Positions 32,925-41,085 are shown, numbered from the stretch's first letter. The stretch is 41,085 nucleotides of DNA from CAZGCA01 sp964524145 (GCA_964524145.1 CAZGCA010000058.1:1-41085); one strand, 5' to 3'. The notes: generated by a model from the sequence alone, not told the origin. Translations and numbers: made by a program.

Positions 32925-33797
32925 ATGCTCAAGAAACTCTCACCGAAGGGATTTACGCTGATAGAGTTGCTGGTGGTGATCGCCATTATCGGCATTTTGG
33001 CGGCCATCTTGTTGCCGGCGCTTGCGCGTGCGCGTGAGGCCGCGAGGCGTGCGTCGTGCGCGAACAACCTCAAACAGATGGGGATTTCGTTCGCCATGTA
33101 CGCCAACGAATGGAACGGCCGGTACCCGCACATGGGGAGTCAGGCTCGTGTGGGCAGAGGTCCCAACAACACAGTATCTGGCGCGTTTACGTTGTTTTTC
33201 GACGGATTCGCAATGTACCCCGAGTACATATCCGATCCGGAGGTGTTCGTCTGCCCGTCGGATAGTGATGGGTTGAACACTTTTCACAGCGGCAACTCGA
33301 AATGCCTGAGCGAGCTGGACCTGGATAGTTACGGAATCTGGCGCGACAGGGACGGGCGGTACTGTCCGGAGGCGTTCGACGGGTATAGCTACCACTATTT
33401 TGGCTGGGCGTTGGACAGCGATGAGGCGTTCACGGCGTTCTTCACCTCAATCCTCTTCGAGTTCGGATTCGACACATCTGTGTGGGCGGCAACCGGTTTG
33501 CCCGGGTCCATGCGAGATTCCGATCGCACGGTCACTCCAACGGCAGCCTATCCACACGGTACGATTTACAGGTTGCGCGACGGTATCGAGCGGTTTTTCA
33601 TCACCGACATTAACAACCCGGCGGGCTCGGCGAAAGCCGCAAGCGATATTGTCGTCATGTTTGACGGGATCGGAGGGGATGCCAAGAACTTCAACCACGT
33701 GCCCGGCGGCGGCAACGTCCTGTACATGGACGGGCATGTGGAGTTTATAAAGTATCCCGGGGATTTCCCCATCTCGAAAGTCCTGACAGTGCTGTAG
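32925..33797 (+). CDS. DUF1559 family prepilin-like protein
   Basis: This 290-aa protein has a type IV prepilin leader, SPKGFTLIELLVVIAIIGIL, with cleavage expected after Gly9. The hydrophobic helix continues to about residue 33. The rest is the DUF1559 globular domain, common and highly multiplied in Planctomycetes and relatives. The C-terminal signature is present as HVPGGGNVLYMDGHVEF; it has ten rather than nine residues between His and Asp-Gly. These proteins are thought to form pseudopilus-like surface structures. AGGAGG is 8 bases from the ATG at 32925 and 5 from the one at 32922, so I choose the former. Confidence 0.88.
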   Translation: MLKKLSPKGFTLIELLVVIAIIGILAAILLPALARAREAARRASCANNLKQMGISFAMYANEWNGRYPHMGSQARVGRGPNNTVSGAFTLFFDGFAMYPEYISDPEVFVCPSDSDGLNTFHSGNSKCLSELDLDSYGIWRDRDGRYCPEAFDGYSYHYFGWALDSDEAFTAFFTSILFEFGFDTSVWAATGLPGSMRDSDRTVTPTAAYPHGTIYRLRDGIERFFITDINNPAGSAKAASDIVVMFDGIGGDAKNFNHVPGGGNVLYMDGHVEFIKYPGDFPISKVLTVL

Positions 33798-33843
33798 CGG
33801 GAGCCGGCACAACGCTCGGTTCACTGGGAACAACGGTAGTTGG

Positions 33844-33879
33844 AAAGAGAGGGTCGTTTCGTAGACGGCCCTCTCTTTT
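33844..33879 (+). terminator. Rho-independent terminator after the DUF1559 gene
   Basis: AAAGAGAGGG pairs with CCCTCTCTTT (10 bp, 15-base loop) and is followed by T. The A-rich 5' side means it could also work weakly on the minus strand. Confidence 0.7.
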
Positions 33880-34130
33880 GCTCGATCGCTTGTCTTCTCG
33901 GGTAAGAGCCGAACATTAGCCGCAGTCTTCTTCATGTCCAGTCCCATCGACACTCGACACCAATGCGCCAAGCGAATTGTATACCCGACCCATTTGCGCT
34001 GCTGGTAAGCGTTGCTATGGGAGGATGATGCAAAGCGGTGAGGAGACTTGTTACCCCAAAGATGTGGGCAATTCGTCGTGTTCTTGTGTTCTGGGACGGG
34101 TGACGTGTCGAATTGACCGCTAACGGATGT

Positions 34131-34239
34131 GGAGTGCGCAAGCTTGCTTGCGCTCTTATCAGGACCAAGCTTGCTTGAGTCCGGCTTATTGGACAGCAAG
34201 CTGTCCAACAGAACAGCGGTAGCAAGCTACCGCACTCCA
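34131..34239. repeat. Cluster of four hairpins with CTTG or CAAG loops
   Basis: GCGCAAG-CTTG-CTTGCGC (34136-34153), GGACCAAG-CTTG-CTTGAGTCC (34162-34182), TTGGACAG-CAAG-CTGTCCAA (34189-34208) and GCGGTAG-CAAG-CTACCGC (34216-34233). Stems differ but pair fully, apart from one bulge, and the loop is constant. The outer flanks GGAGTGCG and CGCACTCC are inverted, so units 1 and 4 are the same repeat in opposite directions. No gene lies between 33798 and 34373. Confidence 0.8.
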
Positions 34240-34280
34240 GAGAACTGCCACAACGCAAATGGCCCATACCCGATCTGTCA

Positions 34281-34309
34281 TTGACAAACGTCGCGCGCTT
34301 CGGTATTCT
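34281..34309 (+). promoter_or_regulatory. Promoter of the isomerase/glycosidase unit
   Basis: TTGACA (34281-34286), 17 bases, TATTCT (34304-34309). Confidence 0.7.
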
Positions 34310-34373
34310 CGTCGGGTGTTAATGACAGCCGGTCAAGCGCAACAGTGTAACGTTTGAAAGAAGGAGAATGTTT

Positions 34374-35129
34374 ATGCCTGCACCAATAGCGCTTCAACTG
34401 TATACGGTACGCGAGGCAATGGCGAAGGATTTCGCCGGCGTCGTGAAGAAGGTCGCCGATACCGGGTATATCGGTGTCGAACCCGCCGGTTTCCCGGGAA
34501 CGACGCCCGAGAAGGCGAGCAAGCTGTTCAAGGATCTCAGCCTCGTTGTGTCGAGCGCCCATCTGCCGATGCCGCTCGGTCTAAACAAGGACGAGGTGCT
34601 CGAGACGGTGGCCTTGCTTGACTGCAAACGGATCGTCTCCGGGCTGGGACCGGATCAGTTCAAGACGATGGATCTCGTTAAACAGTCCTGCGATACGTTC
34701 AACGAGGCCAGCGCGGTCGCTGTCGAGAACGGTCTTTCGTTCGGTCTGCACAACCACTGGTGGGAGTTCGGACAGGTTGACGGCAGGTACGTCTACCAGA
34801 TCATGCTCGAGCTCTTGGACCCAGCGGTCTTCTTCGAGATTGACACGTACTGGGTTCAGACCGCCGGCCCGGATGCTGCCGAGGTGGTGCGCGAACTCGG
34901 GGCGAGGACTCCCCTACTCCATATCAAGGACGGCCCGTGCAAAAAAGGCGAACCGATGGTGGCGGTCGGCGACGGGATCATGGACTTCCCGGCCATCGTC
35001 GACGCGGCTGCGGGTTCCACCGAATGGATGATCGTCGAGCTGGACGAGTGCGCGACCGACATGATAGAGACCGTCGAGAAGAGCTACGCGTATCTCGTCG
35101 GGGAAGGACTTGCGCGCGGGAACAAGTAG
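34374..35129 (+). CDS. Sugar phosphate isomerase/epimerase-like TIM barrel
   Basis: The 251-aa protein is an AP-endonuclease-2-type (xylose isomerase-like) TIM barrel. Start IALQLYTVREAM is typical. Metal-site elements are GLHNHWWEF, EIDTYWVQ, LLHIKDGP and IVELDE, which place acidic and His ligands at the ends of strands. Such enzymes interconvert keto- and aldo-sugars or act on inositol derivatives; the precise substrate is unknown. AAGGAG lies 7 bases before the ATG at 34374, against only one base for the ATG at 34368. It precedes the glycosidase gene by 162 bases and may be cotranscribed with it. Confidence 0.82.
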   Translation: MPAPIALQLYTVREAMAKDFAGVVKKVADTGYIGVEPAGFPGTTPEKASKLFKDLSLVVSSAHLPMPLGLNKDEVLETVALLDCKRIVSGLGPDQFKTMDLVKQSCDTFNEASAVAVENGLSFGLHNHWWEFGQVDGRYVYQIMLELLDPAVFFEIDTYWVQTAGPDAAEVVRELGARTPLLHIKDGPCKKGEPMVAVGDGIMDFPAIVDAAAGSTEWMIVELDECATDMIETVEKSYAYLVGEGLARGNK

Positions 35130-35291
35130 TGGGCACGCATTCCACGGCGGCACCTGCTGGACCCCGCGGTTCAGCGGAACGGAGGCGCGTTGTCGTAACA
35201 GGCTGTGTCGTATTGCGTCATCCGCATGGCGCGAGTAGATGACAGCCTCCGAGATGCGCTCGATACTCGAGACATGACAGGAGGAAGATGT

Positions 35292-37652
35292 ATGGGTTGC
35301 GTACGGTTCCTGATCGCTGCAGTGAGCGTGTTTACGCTTGGCTTGGTTCTGTGCCGGCCGCTGATCGCCGCGTCGATGGGAGAGGTGCTTGCCGCCTACG
35401 CCGTAGGACAGCCTGACGTTTGTGAGGGGCTCACGATCTGCGAGGACCCTGCCCTGCGAAAGTACCAACAAGGTTCCGACTGGCTGCTCGAGATGAAGCC
35501 GAGCAACAGAATCTACGAGGAAGACACGTGGGGGTTCCGACTTGAAGACCGTTCTTTGCGTACCGTCAAGAACCTGGTCCTCGAGATCGAGTTCTATGAC
35601 GAAGGGTTCGGCGTCATATCTGCGAGTCGTCTGATAGACCCTCAGTTCAACGGGAGCTACGCGGCGGCCTCACGATCCGTCTCCTATACGCGACTCAACA
35701 CCAAGCGGTACCGCAAGGTGCTGTTCGAGTTTTCGAGCGGGGCGAAGTCGGAGTTCGACTCTGAGAAGCCGGACTTTCAGCTTACCGGTCTCCAGCACCT
35801 GAGAGTAGCACGGATATACGATTCGGTGGAGGAATCGTATTGGAAGGAGCTTCAGGACTCCATTCCGAAAGACGTTTCGTCCGCCGTTCAGCTAGAGCGC
35901 CCGATGCAGATTGTATGTTCCGCAGGGGTTACCGTTCGGGGGGCGCCCGATGACCTGCGGAACTCGATCGACAGCCTCAAAGAACTGCTGCCGCTGGCAA
36001 AAGCGCTCGGTTTCAACGGGATAGAAAGCTACGTACGCTGGGATTTTGTCGAGCCCGAACTGGGCACATTCGACTGGAGCTTCTATGACGCCATAGTCGA
36101 AGAGATACGCAACTACGATCTGAAGTGGTTCCCGCTGCTTATCGTCGGTTCGGCGTACACGCTGCCGAAGTGGTTCTACGAATCCGAAGAGAACGTCGAG
36201 TTCGTTTGTCTGGAACACAACCAGAGCAACCCGATACAGAGTATCTGGAGCCCTTATCACAAGAAACACGTCGTTCGGTTCCTCCGAGCGTTTGGGGAAC
36301 ACTACGAACCGACGGGTTGCCTGTTGGGCGTGCGTCTCGGCCCGTCCGGCAACTTCGGTGAGTCGCAGTACCCCGCAGGCGGCAACTGGGGGTACCGCGG
36401 CAAGAAGATGCACATTCATATCGGGTACTGGGCGAACGACCGGTACGCTCATCTGGATTTCCAGCGGTTCCTGACGGAGAAGTACGGTACCGTCGAGGCG
36501 TTGAACGAGGCGTGGGACAAAGAGTACGGCTCATTCGACGAAATCCGCACGGTGTTCCCCGAGCTCTGCTACTCGAAACGGCGGCGGCTCGACATGAACA
36601 CATGGTACACCGATTCGATGACCGAGTGGTGCGAGTGGTGGGCGATCGAGGCCAGAAAGGCGATGCCCGACACGGTCATCTACCAGTCCGCAGGCGGGTG
36701 GGGGTTTGTCGAATCGGGCACGGACTATTCAGCCCAGACAAAGAGCATGGTGAAGGTGGACGGCGGGATCCGGCTCACCAACGAGACGGACAGTTTTCAT
36801 CAGAACTTCTACGCCACGAGGCTTGCAACGACGGCCGCGCGGCTCTACGGCGTGCCGACGGGTTTCGAGCCGGCCAGCTCGCACACTGCACGCGGTACGA
36901 CGGGCAGAATCTTTAACACGACGGTCAGCAGCGGGGAACACTTCTTCACGTATCACGGGAACATCTTCAACCGGCAGACCTCCATCCGCAACTGGTTGGG
37001 TAACTATCACATCTTCGACACGCGGCAGGATCCGATCGTGGACGTTGCGGTCTATTACCCGCAGACGATGAACTTGCTCGACTCGAGCACGTTCCGCTAC
37101 CTGTACGCCTGGGGCTTCAACCCACGGGCACGGGAGATGAGAAACGTGATCGAGCTGGACTATCTCGATGACCGGTTGATCGCCGAAGGGTTTCTGGACC
37201 GGTACAAGGTGCTGGTTTTTGTCTGGGGGTTTCTTGTCGAGGAGCCCGTCCTGGACAAGATCGACGAGTGGATGCGTAAGGGAGGCACCGTGGTATACCC
37301 CTCGTTTCCAAAGGGTACGGTCTTCACCGTGGACGGCGACGCCTCCACGTTCAACAAGTGGAAGCGGGGAGACACCGGGAACGGTCGGTTCTACCGTTTC
37401 CCCGGCGACATGGACCCGCCATCGCTCTATGCGGACTACGTCAAGTCACTACTGTTGAAGACGGACGGGCTGTCTCGCGCCACAGAGATTGCCTTGGTCA
37501 TGAAGCGGCCGGATTCCGTGTTTATCAGCGCGCAAGCGGACGGGCATTTCCTGGTAATAAACTACGGTGACGACCCCGCGACAGTCGAGTACCCCGGCAT
37601 GGATCCAGTCGTGGTTGAACCGTATATGGTTGAGAGAATAAGTATCGAATAA
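35292..37652 (+). CDS. Secreted GH42-like (GH-A clan type) glycoside hydrolase
   Basis: This 786-aa protein has a signal peptide (CVRFLIAAVSVFTLGLVLC), a beta-rich N-terminal domain (about 60-200), a TIM-barrel catalytic domain (about 205-570), and a Rossmann-like trimer-type domain (DRYKVLVFVWGFLVEEPVLD, trimmed; WMRKGGTVVYPS), with a small C-terminal beta domain. YVRWDFVEPELGTFDWSFYD is the entry typical of beta-galactosidase/beta-amylase-like barrels. Glu357 in LGPSGNFGESQYP is the likely acid/base and Glu499 in LTNETDS a possible nucleophile. The GPSG-x-x-GE motif also recalls GH14, so the family call is open. AGGAGG is 7 bases before the ATG at 35292. Confidence 0.7.
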   Translation: MGCVRFLIAAVSVFTLGLVLCRPLIAASMGEVLAAYAVGQPDVCEGLTICEDPALRKYQQGSDWLLEMKPSNRIYEEDTWGFRLEDRSLRTVKNLVLEIEFYDEGFGVISASRLIDPQFNGSYAAASRSVSYTRLNTKRYRKVLFEFSSGAKSEFDSEKPDFQLTGLQHLRVARIYDSVEESYWKELQDSIPKDVSSAVQLERPMQIVCSAGVTVRGAPDDLRNSIDSLKELLPLAKALGFNGIESYVRWDFVEPELGTFDWSFYDAIVEEIRNYDLKWFPLLIVGSAYTLPKWFYESEENVEFVCLEHNQSNPIQSIWSPYHKKHVVRFLRAFGEHYEPTGCLLGVRLGPSGNFGESQYPAGGNWGYRGKKMHIHIGYWANDRYAHLDFQRFLTEKYGTVEALNEAWDKEYGSFDEIRTVFPELCYSKRRRLDMNTWYTDSMTEWCEWWAIEARKAMPDTVIYQSAGGWGFVESGTDYSAQTKSMVKVDGGIRLTNETDSFHQNFYATRLATTAARLYGVPTGFEPASSHTARGTTGRIFNTTVSSGEHFFTYHGNIFNRQTSIRNWLGNYHIFDTRQDPIVDVAVYYPQTMNLLDSSTFRYLYAWGFNPRAREMRNVIELDYLDDRLIAEGFLDRYKVLVFVWGFLVEEPVLDKIDEWMRKGGTVVYPSFPKGTVFTVDGDASTFNKWKRGDTGNGRFYRFPGDMDPPSLYADYVKSLLLKTDGLSRATEIALVMKRPDSVFISAQADGHFLVINYGDDPATVEYPGMDPVVVEPYMVERISIE

Positions 37653-37849
37653 CAACATCCCGGCCCAGGTTCATGCCAAGCTTCTACGCGACTGCATTCA
37701 TAGAGCTACGTATGGGGTTTGGCACTTTGACATCGACGACTAACTGCTGATGTCGAGACCTTTGACTTTGCCCATCAGTGCCGGATCCGCAATGGGAGCC
37801 TTCCAGGAGAACCCGGCAACGCCCAGCAGGCCCAAGTACGCTTCTGTTG

Positions 37850-37883
37850 TTGAAAACGCGGCTCCAATATGATATCATATTGG
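37850..37883 (+). promoter_or_regulatory. Promoter with a perfect 20-bp operator palindrome, HD-GYP gene
   Basis: TTGAAA (37850-37855), 17 bases, TATCAT (37873-37878). The -10 lies inside the perfect palindrome CCAATATGAT/ATCATATTGG (37864-37883), the position expected for a repressor site. The regulator is not identified. Confidence 0.65.
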
Positions 37884-37953
37884 GAGATACAGCGTTATGA
37901 CATCGCGGTGAGTGTTTCAGCTTGAGCGCGTGCGGAGAAGCCGTAGGCACCGT

Positions 37954-38928
37954 ATGGAAGACGCCGTTGTTGACCGAGCTACAGGCAAGAAGTTCATTCC
38001 TGTCTCTGTCGATAGCCTTATCCTCGATCGACAGGTAGACTTCGACATCTATATACCAACCAGCGAAGCGTCGCCGCCGGTCCTGTATCGGGCAAAGAAC
38101 CAGCCATTCGATGCAGCGGCAAAGAACAAACTGGAGCAGGCGCGCGTTACCACGTTCTATCTCTGCGTGGACGATGTCGATGTGTACCACAGCTACATGG
38201 AAAACAACCTCGACAAGATCGTCGCCGATAAGGGTCTGTCGAGCTCCCGGAAAGCCGAGGTGGTCTATGAAACGGCTCGGATGGTTATGCAGGACGTGCT
38301 CAATGATCCGCGGTCCGGCGAGAACATCAAACGCAGCGAGCAGATAGTCACCAACACGGTGGACTTCATTCTTCGCGACAAGGACGCTTTCACATGTCTG
38401 CTCACGGTGACCTCGTACGACTACTACACATACACCCATTCACTAAACGTTTGCATTTACACCGTTGCACTTGCTCAACGAACGGGTATCGCGGATCTGA
38501 CTCAGTTGCACCAGCTCGGAACAGGCGCTTTGCTCCACGACGTCGGCAAGAGCGAGATCGATAAGAGCATTCTGGAAAAGAAGGGCCCGTTGACGGACGA
38601 AGAATGGGTGATAATGAAACGTCATCCGGAGGAAGGCGAACGCATTCTGCGCGAGAACGTCGACCTGCCCGAAGCCTCCGCGGTTGTGGTGACCCAACAT
38701 CACGAGAAGTGCGACGGGTCGGGGTACCCGAAGGGACTCACCTACAACGAGATACATCCATTCGCTCGTATGGCAGCCCTCATAGACGTGTTCGACGCAC
38801 TCACGACGCGACGCCCGTATCGTGAAGCAATGGAAGCGTTCGCCGCAATGAAACTGATGAATGAAGAGATGCACGATTCCTTTGACAAAGATATCTTTCG
38901 CGACTTCGTGCTTCTGCTCGGCCGGTAA
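37954..38928 (+). CDS. HD-GYP domain cyclic-di-GMP phosphodiesterase-like protein
   Basis: The protein (324 aa from this ATG) has an N-terminal domain of about 140 residues opening with KKFIPVSVDSLILDRQVDFD, and then a complete HD-GYP domain: His162, LLHDVGK (His195/Asp196), RHPEEGERIL (His224), HHEKCDGSGYP (His249, His250, GYP 257-259) and DVFDALTTRRPYR (Asp278). HD-GYP enzymes hydrolyse cyclic-di-GMP, and all metal residues are kept. No membrane helix is present. The start is uncertain: GTG at 37912 would add 14 basic residues; GGAGAAG lies 13 bases before the ATG at 37954. Expression is probably controlled at the palindromic promoter. The MoeA-PBP gene follows after 63 bases. Confidence 0.85.
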   Translation: MEDAVVDRATGKKFIPVSVDSLILDRQVDFDIYIPTSEASPPVLYRAKNQPFDAAAKNKLEQARVTTFYLCVDDVDVYHSYMENNLDKIVADKGLSSSRKAEVVYETARMVMQDVLNDPRSGENIKRSEQIVTNTVDFILRDKDAFTCLLTVTSYDYYTYTHSLNVCIYTVALAQRTGIADLTQLHQLGTGALLHDVGKSEIDKSILEKKGPLTDEEWVIMKRHPEEGERILRENVDLPEASAVVVTQHHEKCDGSGYPKGLTYNEIHPFARMAALIDVFDALTTRRPYREAMEAFAAMKLMNEEMHDSFDKDIFRDFVLLLGR

Positions 38929-38944
38929 CTTCACTTGTGAAGTT
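38927..38944. repeat. Hairpin with CTTG loop at the HD-GYP stop codon
   Basis: AACTTCA-CTTG-TGAAGTT starts in the TAA stop codon. The loop is the same as in the hairpin cluster at 34131-34239. Confidence 0.55.
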
Positions 38945-38991
38945 GCGGCCGCCCGAAACCCGTCCTCAAATGCCCCGACAGCAGACCTAAT

Positions 38992-40836
38992 ATGAAACGC
39001 CGCGTCTACCTGGAGATGAAGAGCCTCGAGGAAGCCAGACGAGTCTTCTTTGCACGTCTCGAAGTACCGAAGCCGCGGCCTCACGAACGTATCCGCGTGA
39101 TTGATTCGCTCGGCCGGGTAACTGCGTCACCGGTCCGCGCCGTCTTTTCGTGTCCCAACTTCGACGCGTCTGCAATGGACGGCGTCGCGGTCGTTGCCGA
39201 CTCGACGAACGGCGCGTCGCCGACAACTCCCGTGGAACTCAGACTAGGCGACGAAGCAGTCATGGTGGACACAGGCGACGAGATACCGTCACCGTACGAT
39301 GCGGTCGTCATGATCGAGCACGTCGAGGTCCTGGCCGACGACAGAGTGTCGATCACTGCCCCGGCTACACGCTACCTCAGCGTGCGTCTTTCGGGAGAGG
39401 ACATTATTGCGGGAGGACTCCTGCTTCCTTCCGGACACGCGATACGGGCAGCCGATATCGGCACGATGCTCGCCGCGGGATTGACCGAAGTCGATGTCAG
39501 GTGCAAGCCGCGGCTTGCTATCATACCCACCGGCTCGGAGCTGGTTCCGCCGGGCATCGAACCCGGTCCGGGCCAGATTCTCGAATTCAATTCTGCTGTT
39601 CTCGCCGCGCTCGTGACCGAATCCGGAGCGCAACCGGCGGTGTTCCATGCTGTGCCGGACGAGATGGCCGACCTTGAGCAGGCGCTCCACAACGCGGTCG
39701 AAATGGCCGAGATCGTCGTATTCAACGGGGCGTCGTCCGCCGGTCGCGAGGATTTCGTGCCCGAACTGATCAAACAGATGGGCGACCTAACGGTCATGGG
39801 CGTGAATATCCGACCGGGCAAACCGACCGCACTCGGTTACCTTCGAGAGAAGCCCGTCCTGGGGCTGCCGGGATACCCTGTCTCCGCAGTCGTTGCCTTC
39901 GAACAGTTCGTGCACCCTCTCATATGCAAGTTCCTCGGCGTAGCCGTTCGCGAAGGCGTACAGGAACCGGTCCGCACGTGCCGCAAGATACCGAGCAAGC
40001 TCGGCACGGACGAGTTTATCCGGGTTCACATCGCTTCCCGCAACGGCGAGCGCGTAGTCTCACTGCCCATGCGCGGCGCAGGTTCGGTTTCCTCGCTCAG
40101 CAGGGCTGATGGGGTTATATGCGTGCCAGCGAACCTTGAAGGTCTTCCCCCCGGAACCACGACAACGGCGCGCCTATTGAGAGATCGGGACGAGATTGCC
40201 TCGACGATCATCTGCGCCGGCACGTATAACCCTGCCATCGACACCATAGCGGAACAACTGTGGGATGACGGCGAGGGGTACAGGCTGCGGTTCGTTGACA
40301 CCGGAACCGTCGAGGGATTGCGAGTGCTCAGGCTCGGCGAGGCGCACGCTGCCGTCTGCAGCGTTCTGGACCCTGCTATCCTCGAGAATCGCCTCGAACG
40401 CATAGCCGAACTGACTGAGGGAGAAGACTGGGAGCTCGTACCGTTTGTGACGCGTGCATTCGGGTGGTGCACAAAGGAACCGATGGCGCTCGCAAAGATC
40501 GAGCAGATGATAGCGAGTCGAAAATGTCGTCTCACGAACCGGCGCGCATCCTCGAACACGCATGCGGTGCTCGATACGCTCCTGACGAAGCTGGGGCTCG
40601 AACCGAGGGACGTTCCCGGATACCATCGCCAGGAGAAATCCGCTCTTGGGGCAGCGACAAGCGTGCTCCGCGGCTGGGCCGATCTTGCTCTCGTTCCCCG
40701 GTCAGCCTCGGAGGAGCTTGACCTCAGCTTTGTCTCCCTGTTCGAGGAACAGTGTTACCTTGTAATCCCCCGCGCCACGCTCGAAACACCATCCATCAAG
40801 ACCCTGCACTCACTGATACGCGAGCGCGCCAACTGA
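38992..40836 (+). CDS. moeA: MoeA-like molybdopterin molybdotransferase fused to a PBP-like domain
   Basis: The 614-aa protein has a MoeA part (residues 1 to about 400) and a periplasmic-binding-protein-like C-terminal part (about 405-610; CAGTYNPAIDTIAEQL at its start). MoeA inserts molybdenum or tungsten into molybdopterin. Marks are SCPNFDASAMDGVAV, TGDEIPSPYDAVV, IPTGSELVPPG, NIRPGKPTALG and GLPGYPVSAVVAFEQF. The usual GGxSxGxxD motif reads NGASSAGRED. The fusion is known in anaerobic bacteria and archaea, where the second domain may sense molybdate or a ligand; it has no signal peptide, so it works in the cytosol. The ATG at 38992 lacks a good ribosome site; the ATG at 39016 is an alternative. 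Confidence 0.82.
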   Translation: MKRRVYLEMKSLEEARRVFFARLEVPKPRPHERIRVIDSLGRVTASPVRAVFSCPNFDASAMDGVAVVADSTNGASPTTPVELRLGDEAVMVDTGDEIPSPYDAVVMIEHVEVLADDRVSITAPATRYLSVRLSGEDIIAGGLLLPSGHAIRAADIGTMLAAGLTEVDVRCKPRLAIIPTGSELVPPGIEPGPGQILEFNSAVLAALVTESGAQPAVFHAVPDEMADLEQALHNAVEMAEIVVFNGASSAGREDFVPELIKQMGDLTVMGVNIRPGKPTALGYLREKPVLGLPGYPVSAVVAFEQFVHPLICKFLGVAVREGVQEPVRTCRKIPSKLGTDEFIRVHIASRNGERVVSLPMRGAGSVSSLSRADGVICVPANLEGLPPGTTTTARLLRDRDEIASTIICAGTYNPAIDTIAEQLWDDGEGYRLRFVDTGTVEGLRVLRLGEAHAAVCSVLDPAILENRLERIAELTEGEDWELVPFVTRAFGWCTKEPMALAKIEQMIASRKCRLTNRRASSNTHAVLDTLLTKLGLEPRDVPGYHRQEKSALGAATSVLRGWADLALVPRSASEELDLSFVSLFEEQCYLVIPRATLETPSIKTLHSLIRERAN

Positions 40837-40872
40837 TCTCGTGCGCCACACCGGCCAATCCGGCCTCTAGAT

Positions 40873-41085
40873 TCAAATGCCAAGCGCGACGTTGATAACA
40901 AGCTGGACGTCGATGGCGTTGACGAATCCGTTGCCGTCGATGTCGCAATCAAAGCCGGTAGAGATGCCCAGGGCTTTATTGATGACCAATTGCACGTCGA
41001 TGGCGTTAACGATGCCGTCACCGTTCGGGTCTTCTGGGACTGTGAAAGGCGTACTTCCAGGATCAATCGGATCTGTGCCGGATTC
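40873..41085 (-). CDS. C-terminal end of a dockerin-bearing protein (partial)
   Basis: The reverse strand is open from the window edge to TGA at 40873, giving 70 residues. They hold two dockerin-like calcium-binding repeats: DPNGDGIVNAIDVQLVINKA and DIDGNGFVNAIDVQLVINVA, each an Asp-x-Asn/Asp-x-Asp/Asn EF-hand-like loop and a helix. Dockerins bind cohesin modules and attach secreted enzymes to surfaces or scaffolds; NAIDVQLVIN variants are common in secreted proteins of PVC-type and related bacteria, where the partner is often unknown. The rest of the gene lies beyond the right edge. It is convergent with the MoeA gene; CDS call rests on the repeats, since no start is in view. Confidence 0.85.
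   Translation of the reverse strand, partial: ESGTDPIDPGSTPFTVPEDPNGDGIVNAIDVQLVINKALGISTGFDCDIDGNGFVNAIDVQLVINVALGI

Noticed and set aside
32507..33037. Open frame upstream of and overlapping the DUF1559 gene
   Set aside because: No homology I can see and no ribosome site; it runs in another frame over the clear prepilin leader of the DUF1559 protein.
1..41085. tRNA, rRNA or an origin of replication
   Set aside because: I saw no tRNA cloverleaf, rRNA-like stretch or cluster of DnaA boxes on either strand by eye; a covariance search would settle it.

Overview
The window looks like a fragment of a mostly anaerobic, GC-rich bacterium of the PVC/Hydrogenedentota type, probably from a metagenome. 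The clues are several Tat-exported sulfatases, a planctomycete-style prepilin-like DUF1559 protein, a C-terminal dockerin with NAIDVQLVIN repeats, oxygen-sensitive Fe-S enzymes, and many dispersed palindromic repeats between genes. This placement is inferred from gene content; no rRNA or tRNA is present.

Layout. 0-1.5 kb: a possible orphan small RNA and an exported esterase (-). 1.6-4.1 kb: two subunits of a 2-hydroxyacyl-CoA dehydratase/benzoyl-CoA reductase-type enzyme (+). 4.2-7.7 kb: a TPR lipoprotein-like or secreted protein, a class III aminotransferase and a membrane M28 peptidase (-). 7.8-8.4 kb: a 63-bp tandem repeat. 8.4-9.8 kb: a GT-C type membrane protein. 10.3-13.7 kb: a lower-GC signalling module (GAF histidine kinase, single-domain response regulator, membrane coiled-coil protein). 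14.1-19.1 kb: a GH95-like glycosidase, a sulfatase and an enoyl-CoA hydratase. 19.2-19.7 kb: a GxxExxY nuclease-like gene boxed by inverted repeats. 19.7-27.8 kb (-): a DUF362 ferredoxin with its own promoter, a repeat-rich gap, then an operon of MarR regulator, corrinoid-reductase-like protein, two paralogous multi-cluster Fe-S proteins, a second reductase-like protein and a CocE/NonD hydrolase. 27.8-32 kb (+): a second sulfatase, then a thiolase and 3-hydroxyacyl-CoA dehydrogenase operon. 32-34.3 kb: a decayed spermidine-synthase-like gene, a DUF1559 protein and a hairpin cluster. 34.3-41 kb: a sugar isomerase/epimerase with a GH42-like glycosidase, an HD-GYP protein with an operator-like palindrome over its promoter, a MoeA-PBP fusion, and the dockerin end of a gene that leaves the window.

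How the genes fit together. Glycosidases, sulfatases, isomerase and dockerin point to breakdown of sulfated polysaccharides. Dehydratase, hydratase, dehydrogenase and thiolase can be linked as steps of CoA-thioester (beta-oxidation or fermentation) metabolism. The most unusual locus is the MarR-led cluster, with duplicated pairs of a short QueG/RdhA-like reductase and an Fe-S protein carrying a CNCCKCCC motif: it looks like a reductive, probably corrinoid-linked system of unknown substrate. Most genes or operons have a clear TTGACA-N17/18-TAnnnT promoter.
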